Positions 45,056-53,982 of a stretch of 64,000 nucleotides of DNA are shown here, piece by piece (the first letter of the stretch is position 1; the number at the start of each line of letters is the position of its first letter). The translations under genes were made by a program, and so were the position numbers. Below the pieces are notes generated by a model. The model made no database searches and was not told where the DNA came from. It was given only the letters and a program-made list of their open reading frames with translations. The stretch comes from Prolixibacter denitrificans (GTDB lineage: Bacteria; Bacteroidota; Bacteroidia; Bacteroidales; Prolixibacteraceae): contig NZ_PYGC01000002.1 in NCBI RefSeq assembly GCF_003014495.1, positions 372,001-436,000 of the forward strand. Reading direction: 5' to 3'.

Positions 45056-45364
45056 TCATAAGGTGTTGACTACTGAATTTTCTTCGCCAAAGGCATTGGG
45101 GATGTAGCCATCAGCTTCCTGGTCGTTTATCCATACGGATTTGTTGAGCAGGTAACGAAACTGGTAGGATTGCTTGGGCGATAACTCCAGCGTTACGGTG
45201 AAATCACCCGACTTCAGTTTTTGCATTGGGGCATCATTTTCTTTCCAATTGTTGAAATCTCCAACAACGGTTGCTTCATTGGCTTCAGGTGCCAATTCCT
45301 TGGGAATCCGGAATGTGACTTTGCAAACCGGCTTCGACTTTAGTGTCTGTTTTTTGATACTCAT
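45056..45364 (-). CDS. Stand-alone CBM48 / isoamylase early-set domain protein
   Basis: This 102-residue protein is a single glycogen-binding-type beta-sandwich: VTFRIPKELAPEANEATVVGDFNNW, then SYQFRYLLNKSVWINDQEADGYIPNAFGEENSVV. That pattern (GDFNNW, FRY, D-PxA) is the CBM48/AMPK-beta fold. No enzyme domain is attached and there is no signal peptide. It could bind glycogen or act as a partner subunit. The partner is unknown. Confidence 0.85.
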   Translation of the reverse strand: MSIKKQTLKSKPVCKVTFRIPKELAPEANEATVVGDFNNWKENDAPMQKLKSGDFTVTLELSPKQSYQFRYLLNKSVWINDQEADGYIPNAFGEENSVVNTL

Positions 45365-45659
45365 TTAAACGAGGTTTTGGTGAAACTTAACTTCCTGTTC
45401 TCGCAGGTATTATAACTCTAAAGATAGAAGCATTCACATTATCATGAATGGGCAATTTTATTGAAATGCAATTGTTTATGAAATATTCACACTTCAGAAA
45501 CAATTTGGAAACAAAAGCTAATTTGGAGGAGTATTCAGGAACCGTTTTGCATGGCCGTCTTCTTTTCTTAATTTCATAGTCAAGTTAAAAACGGGACCGA
45601 AAAATTCCGCTAATGTAGAATCGACTGGTTCTGAACAACAAAGAAATCAAACACGTTTT
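45365..45659. other. 295-bp region between divergent CBM48 and ldcA
   Basis: It is AT-rich. A minus-strand near-consensus -7 (TATCTTTA, 45426-45419) may serve CBM48. I see no gene, RNA or repeat. Confidence 0.3.
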
Positions 45660-46565
45660 ATGATTTACCCTCCATACCTAAAAGTTGGTGATAAAATTGC
45701 CATCGTGTCTCCTGCCGGGAAAGTGAATCCTGAAATTGTTAAACACGGTGCCATGCGGCTCAGAGAAGAAGGTTTTGAAGTTGAAATCGGAGAAAATGCT
45801 TTTGCGCAATCGGGCGTTTTTGCCGGAACCGATGCCGAAAGAGCCGGCGACATGCAAAAAGCTCTGGACGACGATTTGGTAAAAGCCATCCTTTTTGCCC
45901 GGGGAGGTTACGGAAGTTTGCGGACGCATCAGTTACTCGACTGGAGAAGGTTTCTGCAACGACCCAAATGGCTTATCGGCTTCAGTGACATTACGGTATT
46001 TCATGCTTTCCTCTTTCAGCATGGAATTGCATCGATTCATGGAGTGATGACTGCGTTCTTTGATCAGGAAGGTACGCCGTCCGAGAGTTTTCGGCTGACA
46101 ATCGATTTGTTGAAAGGAAAAATTCCGTGGTTCAAAGAGGCAAATCATCCGTTGAACCGTGCGGGAGAAGCCTCCGGTTCGTTAATTGGAGGAAATTTGT
46201 CGATGATTTATAGCCTGCGTGGAACACCGCTCGATTTATCGCCTGAAGGCAATATCTTGTTTATCGAGGATTTGGCTGAATATCATTACCACCTCGACCG
46301 AATGATGATGAACCTGAAAGTTTCAGGGATTCTTGCGAAGCTGAGCGGCCTGGTGGTTGGACATTTTTCGGATATGAAAGATGGTGATACCGGCTTTGAG
46401 AAAGAGGCGGCGGTGATTATTAAGGAAGCGGTTGATGAATATGACTACCCGGTTATGTTTGGCTTCCCGGCTGGTCACATCATGCCTAACTATCCATTAA
46501 TCATGGGAGCAGAAACAAGACTGGTGGTTGGAGAGAAGGAATCCCGGTTAAGTTTTAAGATATGA
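45660..46565 (+). CDS. ldcA: Muramoyltetrapeptide LD-carboxypeptidase (peptidase S66)
   Basis: LdcA cleaves the terminal D-alanine from murein tetrapeptides during cell-wall recycling in the cytosol. The 301-residue protein has the Ser nucleophile region ARGGYGSLRTHQLL (Ser near 86), IGFSDITVF, the Glu of FIEDLAEYHYHLDRMM, and the His of PAGHIMPNYPL. Together these form the S66 Ser-Glu-His set. Its stop overlaps the ATG of the YraN gene by 4 bp, so they are translationally coupled. Confidence 0.95.
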   Translation: MIYPPYLKVGDKIAIVSPAGKVNPEIVKHGAMRLREEGFEVEIGENAFAQSGVFAGTDAERAGDMQKALDDDLVKAILFARGGYGSLRTHQLLDWRRFLQRPKWLIGFSDITVFHAFLFQHGIASIHGVMTAFFDQEGTPSESFRLTIDLLKGKIPWFKEANHPLNRAGEASGSLIGGNLSMIYSLRGTPLDLSPEGNILFIEDLAEYHYHLDRMMMNLKVSGILAKLSGLVVGHFSDMKDGDTGFEKEAAVIIKEAVDEYDYPVMFGFPAGHIMPNYPLIMGAETRLVVGEKESRLSFKI

Positions 46566-46930
46566 CCCGAAAATCAAGAGAACTTGGTGAAAAAGGCGAA
46601 CAGATAGCGGCTGATTACCTAACCCGAAAAGGATATCGGATAATTGAGCGGAACTGGATTTTCGATCACAAGGAGCTCGATATCATTGCTTATGACGGTG
46701 ACGATCTGGTTTTTGTAGAGGTGAAAACAAGGACAGGATATCAATACGAGCATCCGTTGGAAGCGATTTCGTCGGGTAAAATCAGAAATTTAGTGACGGC
46801 TGCGGATATCTTTCTGCGGATGCGAAATCTGGATGTGGAAAGTCGGTTTGACGTGATTACCGTTGTGTTTTATGGTGAAAAGTTCGAGTTGCAGCATTAT
46901 CCCGGGGCTTTTATTCCTCCGGTGAATTAG
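46562..46930 (+). CDS. YraN (UPF0102) family nuclease-fold protein
   Basis: This 122-residue protein has the PD-(D/E)XK-like motif of UPF0102: GEKGEQIAADYLTRKGY at the N-terminus, then DHKELDIIAYDGDDLVFVEVKTR (about 38-60). Glu, Asp and EVK are the likely metal and catalytic residues. Members are predicted Holliday-junction-resolvase-like nucleases with an unsettled role. It overlaps ldcA by 4 bp and converges on the response regulator gene. Confidence 0.92.
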   Translation: MTRKSRELGEKGEQIAADYLTRKGYRIIERNWIFDHKELDIIAYDGDDLVFVEVKTRTGYQYEHPLEAISSGKIRNLVTAADIFLRMRNLDVESRFDVITVVFYGEKFELQHYPGAFIPPVN

Positions 46931-46933
46931 CCA

Positions 46934-47332
46934 TTATTCCGGCGCAGTGGTATGCGCAAAACGCGAGTACATTTCTTCAATTAGGTCAGACATCTCCGCC
47001 GGGCGGAAAGGTTTTGGGAAAAATCCGTTCATGCCGGCTTCGGTACATTCCTCGGTTACACTGGAAAATACATCGGCTGTAAGCGCCAATATTACAGTTT
47101 TTGGGATTCTGTTTTCTAAAACTTCGATTTGACGAATTTCGATGGTTGCTTCCACGCCCGTCATTTTGGGCATCTGAATATCCATCAAAATTACATCATA
47201 AGTATTATTGCGAAACAACTCCACCGCTTCTTCCCCGTCTTTCGCAACATCGACGTGATAGCTTTTTAACCCCAGCAGCGCCAGTTTTTGACTCATCAAA
47301 TTATCTTCTGCCAGAAGGATTCTTTTCGTCAT
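46934..47332 (-). CDS. Single-domain response regulator
   Basis: The 132 residues are one receiver domain. It has the acidic pair (LLAEDN, Glu9-Asp10), the phosphoacceptor Asp in VILMDIQMPKMTG (near 51), a Thr in LALTADV and the Lys of FFPKPF. No output domain is attached, so it probably works by protein contact in a phosphorelay. There is no histidine kinase next to it. It may be the downstream receiver of a hybrid kinase elsewhere. Confidence 0.93.
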   Translation of the reverse strand: MTKRILLAEDNLMSQKLALLGLKSYHVDVAKDGEEAVELFRNNTYDVILMDIQMPKMTGVEATIEIRQIEVLENRIPKTVILALTADVFSSVTEECTEAGMNGFFPKPFRPAEMSDLIEEMYSRFAHTTAPE

Positions 47333-47542
47333 TTTGTTACGATTCTAGATGAAGTAGCTAAAATATAAAATTATCCGGGGATCAAAAATTGTGACTCGTT
47401 ATTAAACAAGGTATTTTTAACATTTGGCGATTATATTAATATTGTACAGAAATAGCGGCCTGCCAGAGATATGCAGATAGTCATTCCGGAAGGAAAATAA
47501 AAGCTGTAGTTTTAGCTGGGTGCAACCTAAGGGCAAATCGAG

Positions 47543-47890
47543 ATGAATATAGAGTCGTTGCGAAAATATTGTCTGTCGTTGAAGGGAGCAACGGAGGGAC
47601 TTCCTTTCGGTGAAAATGCCCTCGTTTTCAAAGTTGGTGGAAAGATGTTTGCTTTGACAAATCTCGAAGGTCCGCTTTGGGTTAATTTGAAGTGTGATCC
47701 CGAAAAGGCAATTGAGTTAAGGGAAGAGTTTCCACAGGTGACTCCGGGATATCACATGAATAAACAACACTGGAATACGGTTAGTGTTGACGATACTATC
47801 CCGGATAAATTGATTCAGGAGTGGATTGATGAATCGTACAGCCTGGTGGTGTCATCGTTGCCGCGAAAAGTTCGAAATGAGTTAGAATAA
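47543..47890 (+). CDS. MmcQ/YjbR family protein
   Basis: This 115-residue protein belongs to the CyaY-like-fold MmcQ/YjbR family: MNIESLRKYCLSLKGATEGLPFGENALVFKV at the N-terminus, then WVNLKCDPEKAIELREEFP and PGYHMNKQHWNTV. Members are small proteins, some described as DNA-binding, with no settled function. It precedes the secreted C1 peptidase by 26 bp and may share its transcript. Confidence 0.93.
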   Translation: MNIESLRKYCLSLKGATEGLPFGENALVFKVGGKMFALTNLEGPLWVNLKCDPEKAIELREEFPQVTPGYHMNKQHWNTVSVDDTIPDKLIQEWIDESYSLVVSSLPRKVRNELE

Positions 47891-47916
47891 AGTTAGTTAC
47901 ATTTATATTGGTTTTT

Positions 47917-48996
47917 ATGAAGAAGTTATTTCTGGTCCTTCTAGCAGGACTACTCTATGCGGGCTCAGCCACGGCCCAGGACGTTAGTTCGTTTAAAGTT
48001 GTTAAAGAGAATGCTTATACGTCGGTCAAAAATCAGCAACGTACTGGAACTTGCTGGAGTTATGCAACGACCTCTTTTCTTGAATCAGAGTTGCTGCGGA
48101 TGGGAAAAGGCGAATTCGATCTGGCGGAAATGTATTTTGTGCGGAATGCTTACCCGGCGAAAGCCAAATATTTTGTCGAGTTGCACGGAAAAGCCAATTT
48201 CGACGAAGGCGGTCAGGCGCATGATGTTCTGGATGTAATGAAAAAATGCGGTTTGGTGCCACAGAGTGTCTATCCGGGAAATCTCTATAATCCGGGACAC
48301 GCCAATCATACGGAATTGAAGGCCATGATGAAAGGAATGTTGGAAGGCCTGGTTTCTGATAAGATGAATACCGTATCGACGGTTTGGTCGAACGCGTTGA
48401 ATGGAGTTTTGAACGCATACTTGGGAAAGGACCCGAAGAGTTTCGAATATGACGGAAAAACGTTCACACCTGAGTCTTTCATGAAGTCGCTGGGTTTGGA
48501 TCCCAATCAATATGTGGAGATCACTTCCTACACGCATCACCCGTTTTATCAGCAGTTCAGCCTCGAGGTTCCGGACAACTGGTCACACGATTTGTACTAC
48601 AATGTGCCGGAGGACGATATCATCAAGACGATGGACCATGCCATCATGCAAGGATACACGGTGGTTTGGGATGGCGATGTCAGTGATAAAGGCTTCTCGC
48701 ACCGGAGAGGTTTGGCTGTTGTACCGGACAGTGTATCGGTCGACCAGCAAGCCCGTCAGAAAGCTTTTCTTACCTGGAAAACCACCGATGACCACTTGAT
48801 GCATATCGTGGGAATTGCTAAAGACGCGGACGGTAATAAATATTACATCACGAAAAATTCGTGGTCGGCCAAAAGCAATGCCTACGGCGGAATGTTGTAC
48901 ATGTCGGAACGCTATGTACGGTTGAATACCATTGCCATTACGGTTAACCGGAATAGTATTCCCGAAGAAGTGAGCACCAAAATCTTTAAAAATTAA
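47917..48996 (+). CDS. Secreted C1 cysteine peptidase (bleomycin hydrolase/PepC-like)
   Basis: The 359-residue protein has a signal peptide (MKKLFLVLLAGLLYAGSATAQ). A papain-fold domain follows: oxyanion Gln and nucleophile Cys in NQQRTGTCWSYATTSFLESE (Cys near 46), His in DDHLMHIVGIAKD (near 287), and Asn in ITKNSWSAKS (near 303). This is the C1B pattern, but cytosolic PepC is about 440-450 residues and lacks a signal, so this is an exported, shorter form. The ATG at 47917 is favoured over a TTG three codons upstream. It lies 5 bp before the S4 gene. Confidence 0.9.
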   Translation: MKKLFLVLLAGLLYAGSATAQDVSSFKVVKENAYTSVKNQQRTGTCWSYATTSFLESELLRMGKGEFDLAEMYFVRNAYPAKAKYFVELHGKANFDEGGQAHDVLDVMKKCGLVPQSVYPGNLYNPGHANHTELKAMMKGMLEGLVSDKMNTVSTVWSNALNGVLNAYLGKDPKSFEYDGKTFTPESFMKSLGLDPNQYVEITSYTHHPFYQQFSLEVPDNWSHDLYYNVPEDDIIKTMDHAIMQGYTVVWDGDVSDKGFSHRRGLAVVPDSVSVDQQARQKAFLTWKTTDDHLMHIVGIAKDADGNKYYITKNSWSAKSNAYGGMLYMSERYVRLNTIAITVNRNSIPEEVSTKIFKN

Positions 48997-49001
48997 AGAA
49001 A

Positions 49002-49211
49002 ATGGAATACGCTCTGAACGGAACAGAATTCATTGAGCTGGTGAAATTGCTGAAATTAGCCCGTATTGCTGAATCTGGAGGCCAGGCAAAGCTGATGGTC
49101 GAAGATGGAGAAGTGAAACGCAACGGTGAAGTAGAACTTCGAAAGCGGGCTAAAATAAGGGCTGGCGAGACGATTGAGATTTTTGGTGAGCAGATTAAAA
49201 TTACGGAATAA
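49002..49211 (+). CDS. Small S4-domain RNA-binding protein (YbcJ/YaaA-like)
   Basis: The 69 residues are a single S4 fold: FIELVKLLKLARIAESGGQAKLMVEDGEVKRNGEVELRKRAKIRAGETIEI. The G-G-x-A-K and V-x-x-N-G-x-x-x-x-R-R/K patterns match the stand-alone S4 proteins related to YbcJ. It probably binds structured RNA or ribosomal subunits. It lies 5 bp downstream of the peptidase gene and just before a terminator. Confidence 0.93.
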   Translation: MEYALNGTEFIELVKLLKLARIAESGGQAKLMVEDGEVKRNGEVELRKRAKIRAGETIEIFGEQIKITE

Positions 49212-49214
49212 AAC

Positions 49215-49243
49215 AAAAAGGGATGCGGGTGCATCCCTTTTTT
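49215..49243. terminator. Terminator after the S4 gene
   Basis: AAAAAGGGATGC and GCATCCCTTTTTT pair around GGGT. Confidence 0.9.
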
Positions 49244-49388
49244 GGGGAGGCCGGCAGGGGAACCGGCCTGTTAACAATAGCATGTGCTTTTGGTGGGAAA
49301 AGAGAAAACTTAAAAAAGGATTTGTTGATTCTCATTTCTGAAAGCTGAAACTAAGGTAAGCGGACAAGTTCGATAAAAAAAAAATTTT

Positions 49389-49441
49389 TGACGAACGGTC
49401 GTTTTTTTTTGATGAACGTACGGATCTGTTTAGTGAACGGA
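49389..49441. repeat. Three GAACG boxes spaced exactly 21 bp
   Basis: TGACGAACG (49389), TGATGAACG (49410) and TAGTGAACG (49431) recur every 21 bp between T-runs. On the minus strand the boxes read ACCGTTCGT, TACGTTCAT and TCCGTTCAC. The first two fit the published LytTR box consensus [TA][AC][CA]GTTN[AG][TG] fully and the third fits at eight of nine positions. There is no gene start nearby for them to control. Confidence 0.5.
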
Positions 49442-49498
49442 AAATTTTAACAAAAAAAGGACCATCTATTTATCAATAAATATGTACTGTTTTTGGCC

Positions 49499-50050
49499 TT
49501 ATGAACCCTGTTTTTTCCATTCGTCTTTTAACAAACTGAAAATTTCCAGATCAAAATAGGAGTTCCCATGTTTTTCACCTTGCCTTTCTATGCCTTCGTA
49601 AGTGAAACCAAGCCGCTTGGGAACGGCACTGCTCCGGTTGTTTCCCACAGCACATCGAATCGTAATGCGATTCATTTGCAATCTTTTGAAGGCGAGTTTG
49701 ATTAATTGCAAGGTGGTTTCGGTGATGATGCCTTTCCCTTCCTTACTTTTTGCCAACCAGTAGCCAATTTCAGTTTTCCGGTTGACACGATCGGTATTCA
49801 CATAGCCAATCAGGCCCGAGAATTCTTCGTCGTGCCAAATCGTAAAGACTTCTTCTTTTTCGTGAGGTTTTCTGTTGGTAACCGAGGAGATAAATTCTTC
49901 TGTGTCTTCCGGTTTCCGGGTAAAACTGACGAACGGAAGCCATTTGCTCAGGTGTTCACGGTTTTTATCTATAGCTTCAAAAACGGTGTCGACATGTTCC
50001 ATTCCCAAACTTTCGAGATAAAAACCCGGACGGATTGAAATTCGGCTCAT
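49499..50050 (-). CDS. GNAT acetyltransferase (RimJ/RimL type)
   Basis: This 183-residue GNAT protein resembles ribosomal-protein-serine N-acetyltransferases: MSRISIRPGFYLESLGMEHVDTVFEAIDKNREHLSKWLPF at the N-terminus and GYWLAKSKEGKGIITETTLQLIKLAF, the acetyl-CoA-binding block, near 95-120. I start it at the ATG at 50050. The longer frame begins near the pgk terminator and adds residues with no family match. It is downstream of pgk on the same strand. The real substrate is unknown. Confidence 0.88.
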   Translation of the reverse strand: MSRISIRPGFYLESLGMEHVDTVFEAIDKNREHLSKWLPFVSFTRKPEDTEEFISSVTNRKPHEKEEVFTIWHDEEFSGLIGYVNTDRVNRKTEIGYWLAKSKEGKGIITETTLQLIKLAFKRLQMNRITIRCAVGNNRSSAVPKRLGFTYEGIERQGEKHGNSYFDLEIFSLLKDEWKKQGS

Positions 50051-50072
50051 AAGATTCTGGTTTTTATGCAAA

Positions 50073-50103
50073 TTAAAAAACCCGGACAAAATTGCCCGGG
50101 TTT
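50073..50103 (-). terminator. Terminator after pgk
   Basis: AAACCCGG (50078-50085) pairs with CCGGGTTT (50096-50103). On the minus strand a T run follows. Confidence 0.85.
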
Positions 50104-50127
50104 GACGCATATAATAATGCAATAATT

Positions 50128-51321
50128 TTATTGACGAACGGCTGCAATTCCCGGAAGGTCTTTTCCTTCGAGGTATTCGAGAAGTGCACCACCGGCAGTT
50201 GAAATGTAGGAAACACCGTCGGCAATACCGAATTTGTTTACGGCTGCTACTGAGTCACCACCACCTACGAGCGAGAATGCTCCTTTTTTAGTTGCTTCAA
50301 CAACGGCGGCACCAATGGCTTTGGTGCCTTCAGCAAATTTGTCCATCTCGAAAACGCCTACCGGACCATTCCAAAGAACAGTTTTCGATTCGCTGATTAC
50401 TTTATTGAATTTTTCGATGGTTTTCGGGCCTACGTCCAGTCCCTGCCATCCGTCTTCAATATCGTTGGCCGGAACAACTTTGGTGTTGGCAGTTTCTGCA
50501 AAGTCGTCAGCTTCCAGTACATCAACGGCGAAGTGCAGTTGAACACCTTTGGCTTCGGCTTTTTTCATCAGGTCTTTTGCCAAATCGAGATAATCATCTT
50601 CGCAGATGGAATCACCGATTTTTCCGCCCTGCGATTTCACGAAAGTGTAAGTCATACCACCACCAATGATGAGGTGATCAACACGCTCGAGCAGGTTTTC
50701 GATAATGGTGATTTTGGAAGAAACTTTGGAACCTCCCATGATAGCGGTGAATGGACGCTGCGGCTCTTTCATCACTTTCTCGAGGCTGGCTACTTCGCTG
50801 CCTACCAGGAATCCGAACATTTTGTCATTCGGGAAATACTGTGCAATCACAGCGGTTGAGGCGTGAGCGCGGTGAGCAGTACCAAATGCATCGTTCACCC
50901 AGCAGTCGCCCATTTCGGAGAGCTGGCGGGCAAATTCAGCGTCGCCTTTGGTTTCTTCGCCATGGAAACGAAGATTTTCGAGAATCAGCACTTCTCCTGG
51001 CTGCAATGCATCGGCAACTTTTTTGGTTTCCTCACCAATGCAATCGGGAGCAATTTTTACCGTACGTCCGCCGAGCAATTCAGAAAGGTGCGGAACCAAA
51101 TGTTTGAGAGAGAATTTGTCTTCCGGTCCGTTTTTCGGACGGCCCAGGTGGGACATAATAACGGGTGAACCGCCTTTTTCAATCACTTTTTCAATGGTAG
51201 GTAATGCGGCGCGCATCCTTGTATCATCAGTAATTTCGAACTTTTCGTTCAACGGCACATTGAAGTCGACGCGAATCAACGCTTTTTTGCCGGAAAAATC
51301 GTAAGTCTCTATTGTCTGCAT
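50128..51321 (-). CDS. pgk: Phosphoglycerate kinase
   Basis: Pgk transfers phosphate from 1,3-bisphosphoglycerate to ADP in glycolysis. The protein has 397 residues. The N-terminal substrate motif is [14 protein letters not shown] with the basic patch HLGRPKNG. The hinge and nucleotide motifs are [11 protein letters not shown] and the C-terminal [16 protein letters not shown]. It is the standard length. A -7 element lies 30 bp before the ATG, and a terminator follows. Confidence 0.98.
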   Translation of the reverse strand: MQTIETYDFSGKKALIRVDFNVPLNEKFEITDDTRMRAALPTIEKVIEKGGSPVIMSHLGRPKNGPEDKFSLKHLVPHLSELLGGRTVKIAPDCIGEETKKVADALQPGEVLILENLRFHGEETKGDAEFARQLSEMGDCWVNDAFGTAHRAHASTAVIAQYFPNDKMFGFLVGSEVASLEKVMKEPQRPFTAIMGGSKVSSKITIIENLLERVDHLIIGGGMTYTFVKSQGGKIGDSICEDDYLDLAKDLMKKAEAKGVQLHFAVDVLEADDFAETANTKVVPANDIEDGWQGLDVGPKTIEKFNKVISESKTVLWNGPVGVFEMDKFAEGTKAIGAAVVEATKKGAFSLVGGGDSVAAVNKFGIADGVSYISTAGGALLEYLEGKDLPGIAAVRQ

Positions 51322-51350
51322 GTTTCGCTGTGTTAAAAATTTAGCTTCCC

Positions 51351-51358
51351 CAAAGATA
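51351..51358 (-). promoter_or_regulatory. -7 element of pgk
   Basis: It reads TATCTTTG on the minus strand, a full TAnnTTTG 30 bp upstream of the pgk ATG. No -33 match is visible. Confidence 0.45.
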
Positions 51359-51449
51359 GGAAAATCATGCTATATAACATACCGAAACCCCGTTTTTTCC
51401 CCGAGCCATTCCGATGATTTAACGGTGTCACGGTTGCACAGTTTTTTTC

Positions 51450-51457
51450 TACCTTTG
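51450..51457 (+). promoter_or_regulatory. -7 element of the holB-like gene
   Basis: TACCTTTG lies 61 bp before the ATG. No well-spaced -33 TTTG is seen. Confidence 0.4.
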
Positions 51458-51517
51458 AGGGAAATTATCGTGAAATTCCGGTGAGAAACCGGACGTGACC
51501 TTATAATTGAAAATTGC

Positions 51518-52645
51518 ATGCAGTTTAAAGATATTATCGGACAAGAAGAGGTGAAAAAGCAACTGGTACAGGAAGTTGCTGAAGATCGTATTCCGCATGC
51601 ACAATTGTTAACCGGTCCGGCCGGAAACGGTAAACTGGCCATGGCTTATGCTTTCGGACAGTATTTGAATTGTACGAACCGAAAAGATGGTGATTCGTGT
51701 GGGGAATGTAGTTCGTGCCGTAAATTCTCGAAATTGATTCACCCCGATTTGCACATGATTTACCCGGTGGTGAAAAGTGAGAAATTCAAGGAACCGACCA
51801 GTACCGATTATATCGATAAGTGGCGACCTTTTTTCCTGGAGAATCGCTACCCGGCATTTGAGAAATGGATGAACCTGATTGCCGATGAAAATAAGCAGGG
51901 CTCCATTTATGTGTATGAGGCGCGGGAAATTATCCGGAAACTGAATCAAAAAGCGTTCGAGAGTGGCTATAAAGTAGCGATTGTTTGGTTGCCCGAGCAG
52001 ATGAATGCGGAGTGTGCTAACAAGCTGCTGAAGATGATTGAGGAGCCGCCGGCCCGCACGGTTTTCCTGTTAGTGGCGGAAGATGAAGAGCAAATCATCA
52101 GCACCATCCGGTCGCGTTGCCAGGTGGTTCGTATACCGCGCATTGCCGATCATGATTTGGAAGCGGGATTAGCGACACATCCTTCTGTCGGGAGACAAAA
52201 CCCGGCGACGGTTGCCCGTTTGGCACGGGGAAATTTCATTTATGCGCTGGAGCTTCTGGAGAATGATGAATTGCGGGCTTCCAATCACGAAAATTTCACT
52301 AAGCTGATGCGACTCGCTTATTCCCGCAAAGGGAATTCTGAATTGCTGAAGTGGACTGACGAAGTTTCCCGGATTGGAAGAGTAAAGCAGAAAAGTTTTC
52401 TGCAGTATTGCAGTGAATACCTTCGCGAGAATTTTGTACTGAATATGAAAGAGCCGGAGCTGGTTTATATGGATGATCAGCAATCGGATTTTTCGGCCCG
52501 TTTTGCGCCGTTTATTCACGAGCGCAATGTGATTCCGTTGTTTCAGGAGTTTGAACAGGCCTACCGGGATATCAGCATGAATGGCAATGCCCGCATCATT
52601 TTTTTGGATTTGGCCCTGAAGGTGGCTATCTTCCTGCGTTCGTAA
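51518..52645 (+). CDS. holB: DNA polymerase III subunit delta-prime
   Basis: The delta-prime clamp-loader subunit (375 residues) has MQFKDIIGQEEVKKQLVQEV at the start, a P-loop-like GPAGNGKLAMAYA, and a zinc module (CTNRKDGDSCGECSSCRKFSKL, about 49-70). It also has the SRC arginine-finger motif in TIRSRCQVVR. The P-loop Thr/Ser after the Lys is replaced by Leu. That fits a delta-prime rather than a catalytic DnaX protein. It is the first gene of a run with the PSP1-domain gene, gldH and trmB. Confidence 0.9.
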   Translation: MQFKDIIGQEEVKKQLVQEVAEDRIPHAQLLTGPAGNGKLAMAYAFGQYLNCTNRKDGDSCGECSSCRKFSKLIHPDLHMIYPVVKSEKFKEPTSTDYIDKWRPFFLENRYPAFEKWMNLIADENKQGSIYVYEAREIIRKLNQKAFESGYKVAIVWLPEQMNAECANKLLKMIEEPPARTVFLLVAEDEEQIISTIRSRCQVVRIPRIADHDLEAGLATHPSVGRQNPATVARLARGNFIYALELLENDELRASNHENFTKLMRLAYSRKGNSELLKWTDEVSRIGRVKQKSFLQYCSEYLRENFVLNMKEPELVYMDDQQSDFSARFAPFIHERNVIPLFQEFEQAYRDISMNGNARIIFLDLALKVAIFLRS

Positions 52646-52705
52646 AAGCGCGAACATGTGAAATCAGGCTTTGTCGGAAGCCGATCGCGATTTCGTGTAA
52701 ATCAT

Positions 52706-52713
52706 TATTTTTG
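52706..52713 (+). promoter_or_regulatory. -7 element of the PSP1-domain gene
   Basis: TATTTTTG matches TAnnTTTG, 63 bp before the ATG. A -33 partner is not clear. Confidence 0.35.
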
Positions 52714-52776
52714 TAGAAAATCAGTACAATCGAGCCTTCCCGAAAAGGTTGAGGGCTACTAAATATATATAACTGT

Positions 52777-53982
52777 ATGAGTTCACAGGAAAAGCTGGCA
52801 CGAGGGTGCCCGTCATCCACTGTTGCCGGTTCGACGGCGAAGCTGGATGTTTTTAATTGGTTAAAAGACGTTCCCAATATTCTCAACCCGGATGATATCG
52901 TTGAAGTCCGGTTCAAAAATACCCGTAAAGATTACTACCGAAATGTAAATGGCCTGAAACTGAAAGAGGGCGATGTGGTGGCTGTAGAGGCAAACCCGGG
53001 ACATGATATCGGTGTGGTCTCGCTGGTCGGTGATTTGGTGCTGAAACAGATGAACCGTCATAAGGTAACCTACGTTGACGGTGAATTGCGCAAAGTATAC
53101 CGGAAAGCCAAACCGGTGGATATTCAGAAATGGGAAGAGGCGATGGCGCTGGAGCATGATACCATGTTGAAGGCGCGTAAAATTGCCGAGGATCTCCGGC
53201 TTGATATGAAGATTGGAGATGTGGAATACCAGGGCGATAAGACAAAAGCCATTTTCTATTATATCGCCGACGAGCGAGTGGATTTCCGGCAGTTGATTAA
53301 GGTATATGCCGAAACATTCCGTATCCGGATTGAAATGCGCCAGATTGGAGCCCGGCAGGAAGCTGGCCGGATTGGTGGTATTGGTCCCTGCGGACGCGAA
53401 TTGTGCTGTAGCTCGTGGATCACTAATTTTGTTTCGGTAACAACCAATGCTGCCCGTTACCAGGAAATTTCTCTGAATCCGCAGAAACTGGCCGGACAGT
53501 GTGGAAAATTGAAGTGCTGCTTGAATTACGAGCTCGATTCGTACATCGACGCGCAGAAGGACTTCCCGCCGAATAACATTCCGTTGGAGACGGAAAAAGG
53601 AAACTACAATTTCCTAAAGGCGGATATCTTCAAAAGGCTTTACTGGTATGCGCCTGCTGAACATCAGCCCGGTGGGCAGGTTGCCATCTCGGTGGACAAA
53701 GTGAAGGAAATTATCCGTCTGAATAAAGCCGGAAAGAAAGTTCCGCAGTTGACTTCGGAACCGGTAGCTGTTGAGCAAGCCGAAGTATTAGATTACCACA
53801 AGGTAGTCGGACAGGATAGTCTCGATCGCTTCGATAAGCCGTCGTCTTCGCGCAATCGTCGGAAAAAGAAACGGCGGAAACCGTCGAACCGAAGCAATAA
53901 TCCATCATCATCATCAAGCAATCAAAAACCTTCCGGCAATAGCAAAAATCATGGGAAACCGAGAAAACCGAGGAAACGCTAA
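52777..53982 (+). CDS. PSP1 domain protein (RicT/YaaT-like)
   Basis: The 401-residue protein contains a PSP1 core (about 40-240; DIVEVRFKNTRKDYYRN, GDVVAVEANPGHDIG) and two Cys pairs (GPCGRELCCSS and GQCGKLKCCLNYELDSY), as in RicT/YaaT of Firmicutes. In those bacteria RicT works with RicA and RicF in RNA processing and carries Fe-S clusters. The C-terminal 60 residues are a low-complexity Arg/Lys/Ser tail. It overlaps gldH by 32 bp, suggesting translational coupling. Confidence 0.9.
   Translation: MSSQEKLARGCPSSTVAGSTAKLDVFNWLKDVPNILNPDDIVEVRFKNTRKDYYRNVNGLKLKEGDVVAVEANPGHDIGVVSLVGDLVLKQMNRHKVTYVDGELRKVYRKAKPVDIQKWEEAMALEHDTMLKARKIAEDLRLDMKIGDVEYQGDKTKAIFYYIADERVDFRQLIKVYAETFRIRIEMRQIGARQEAGRIGGIGPCGRELCCSSWITNFVSVTTNAARYQEISLNPQKLAGQCGKLKCCLNYELDSYIDAQKDFPPNNIPLETEKGNYNFLKADIFKRLYWYAPAEHQPGGQVAISVDKVKEIIRLNKAGKKVPQLTSEPVAVEQAEVLDYHKVVGQDSLDRFDKPSSSRNRRKKKRRKPSNRSNNPSSSSSNQKPSGNSKNHGKPRKPRKR

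Larger units (their letters stand above)
49212..49498. other. Convergent intergenic region with terminator and phased repeats
   Basis: This 287-bp gap holds a strong terminator, a second GGCCGG/CCGGCC hairpin (49251-49269) and three GAACG boxes in a T-rich stretch. No gene is seen. Confidence 0.5.
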
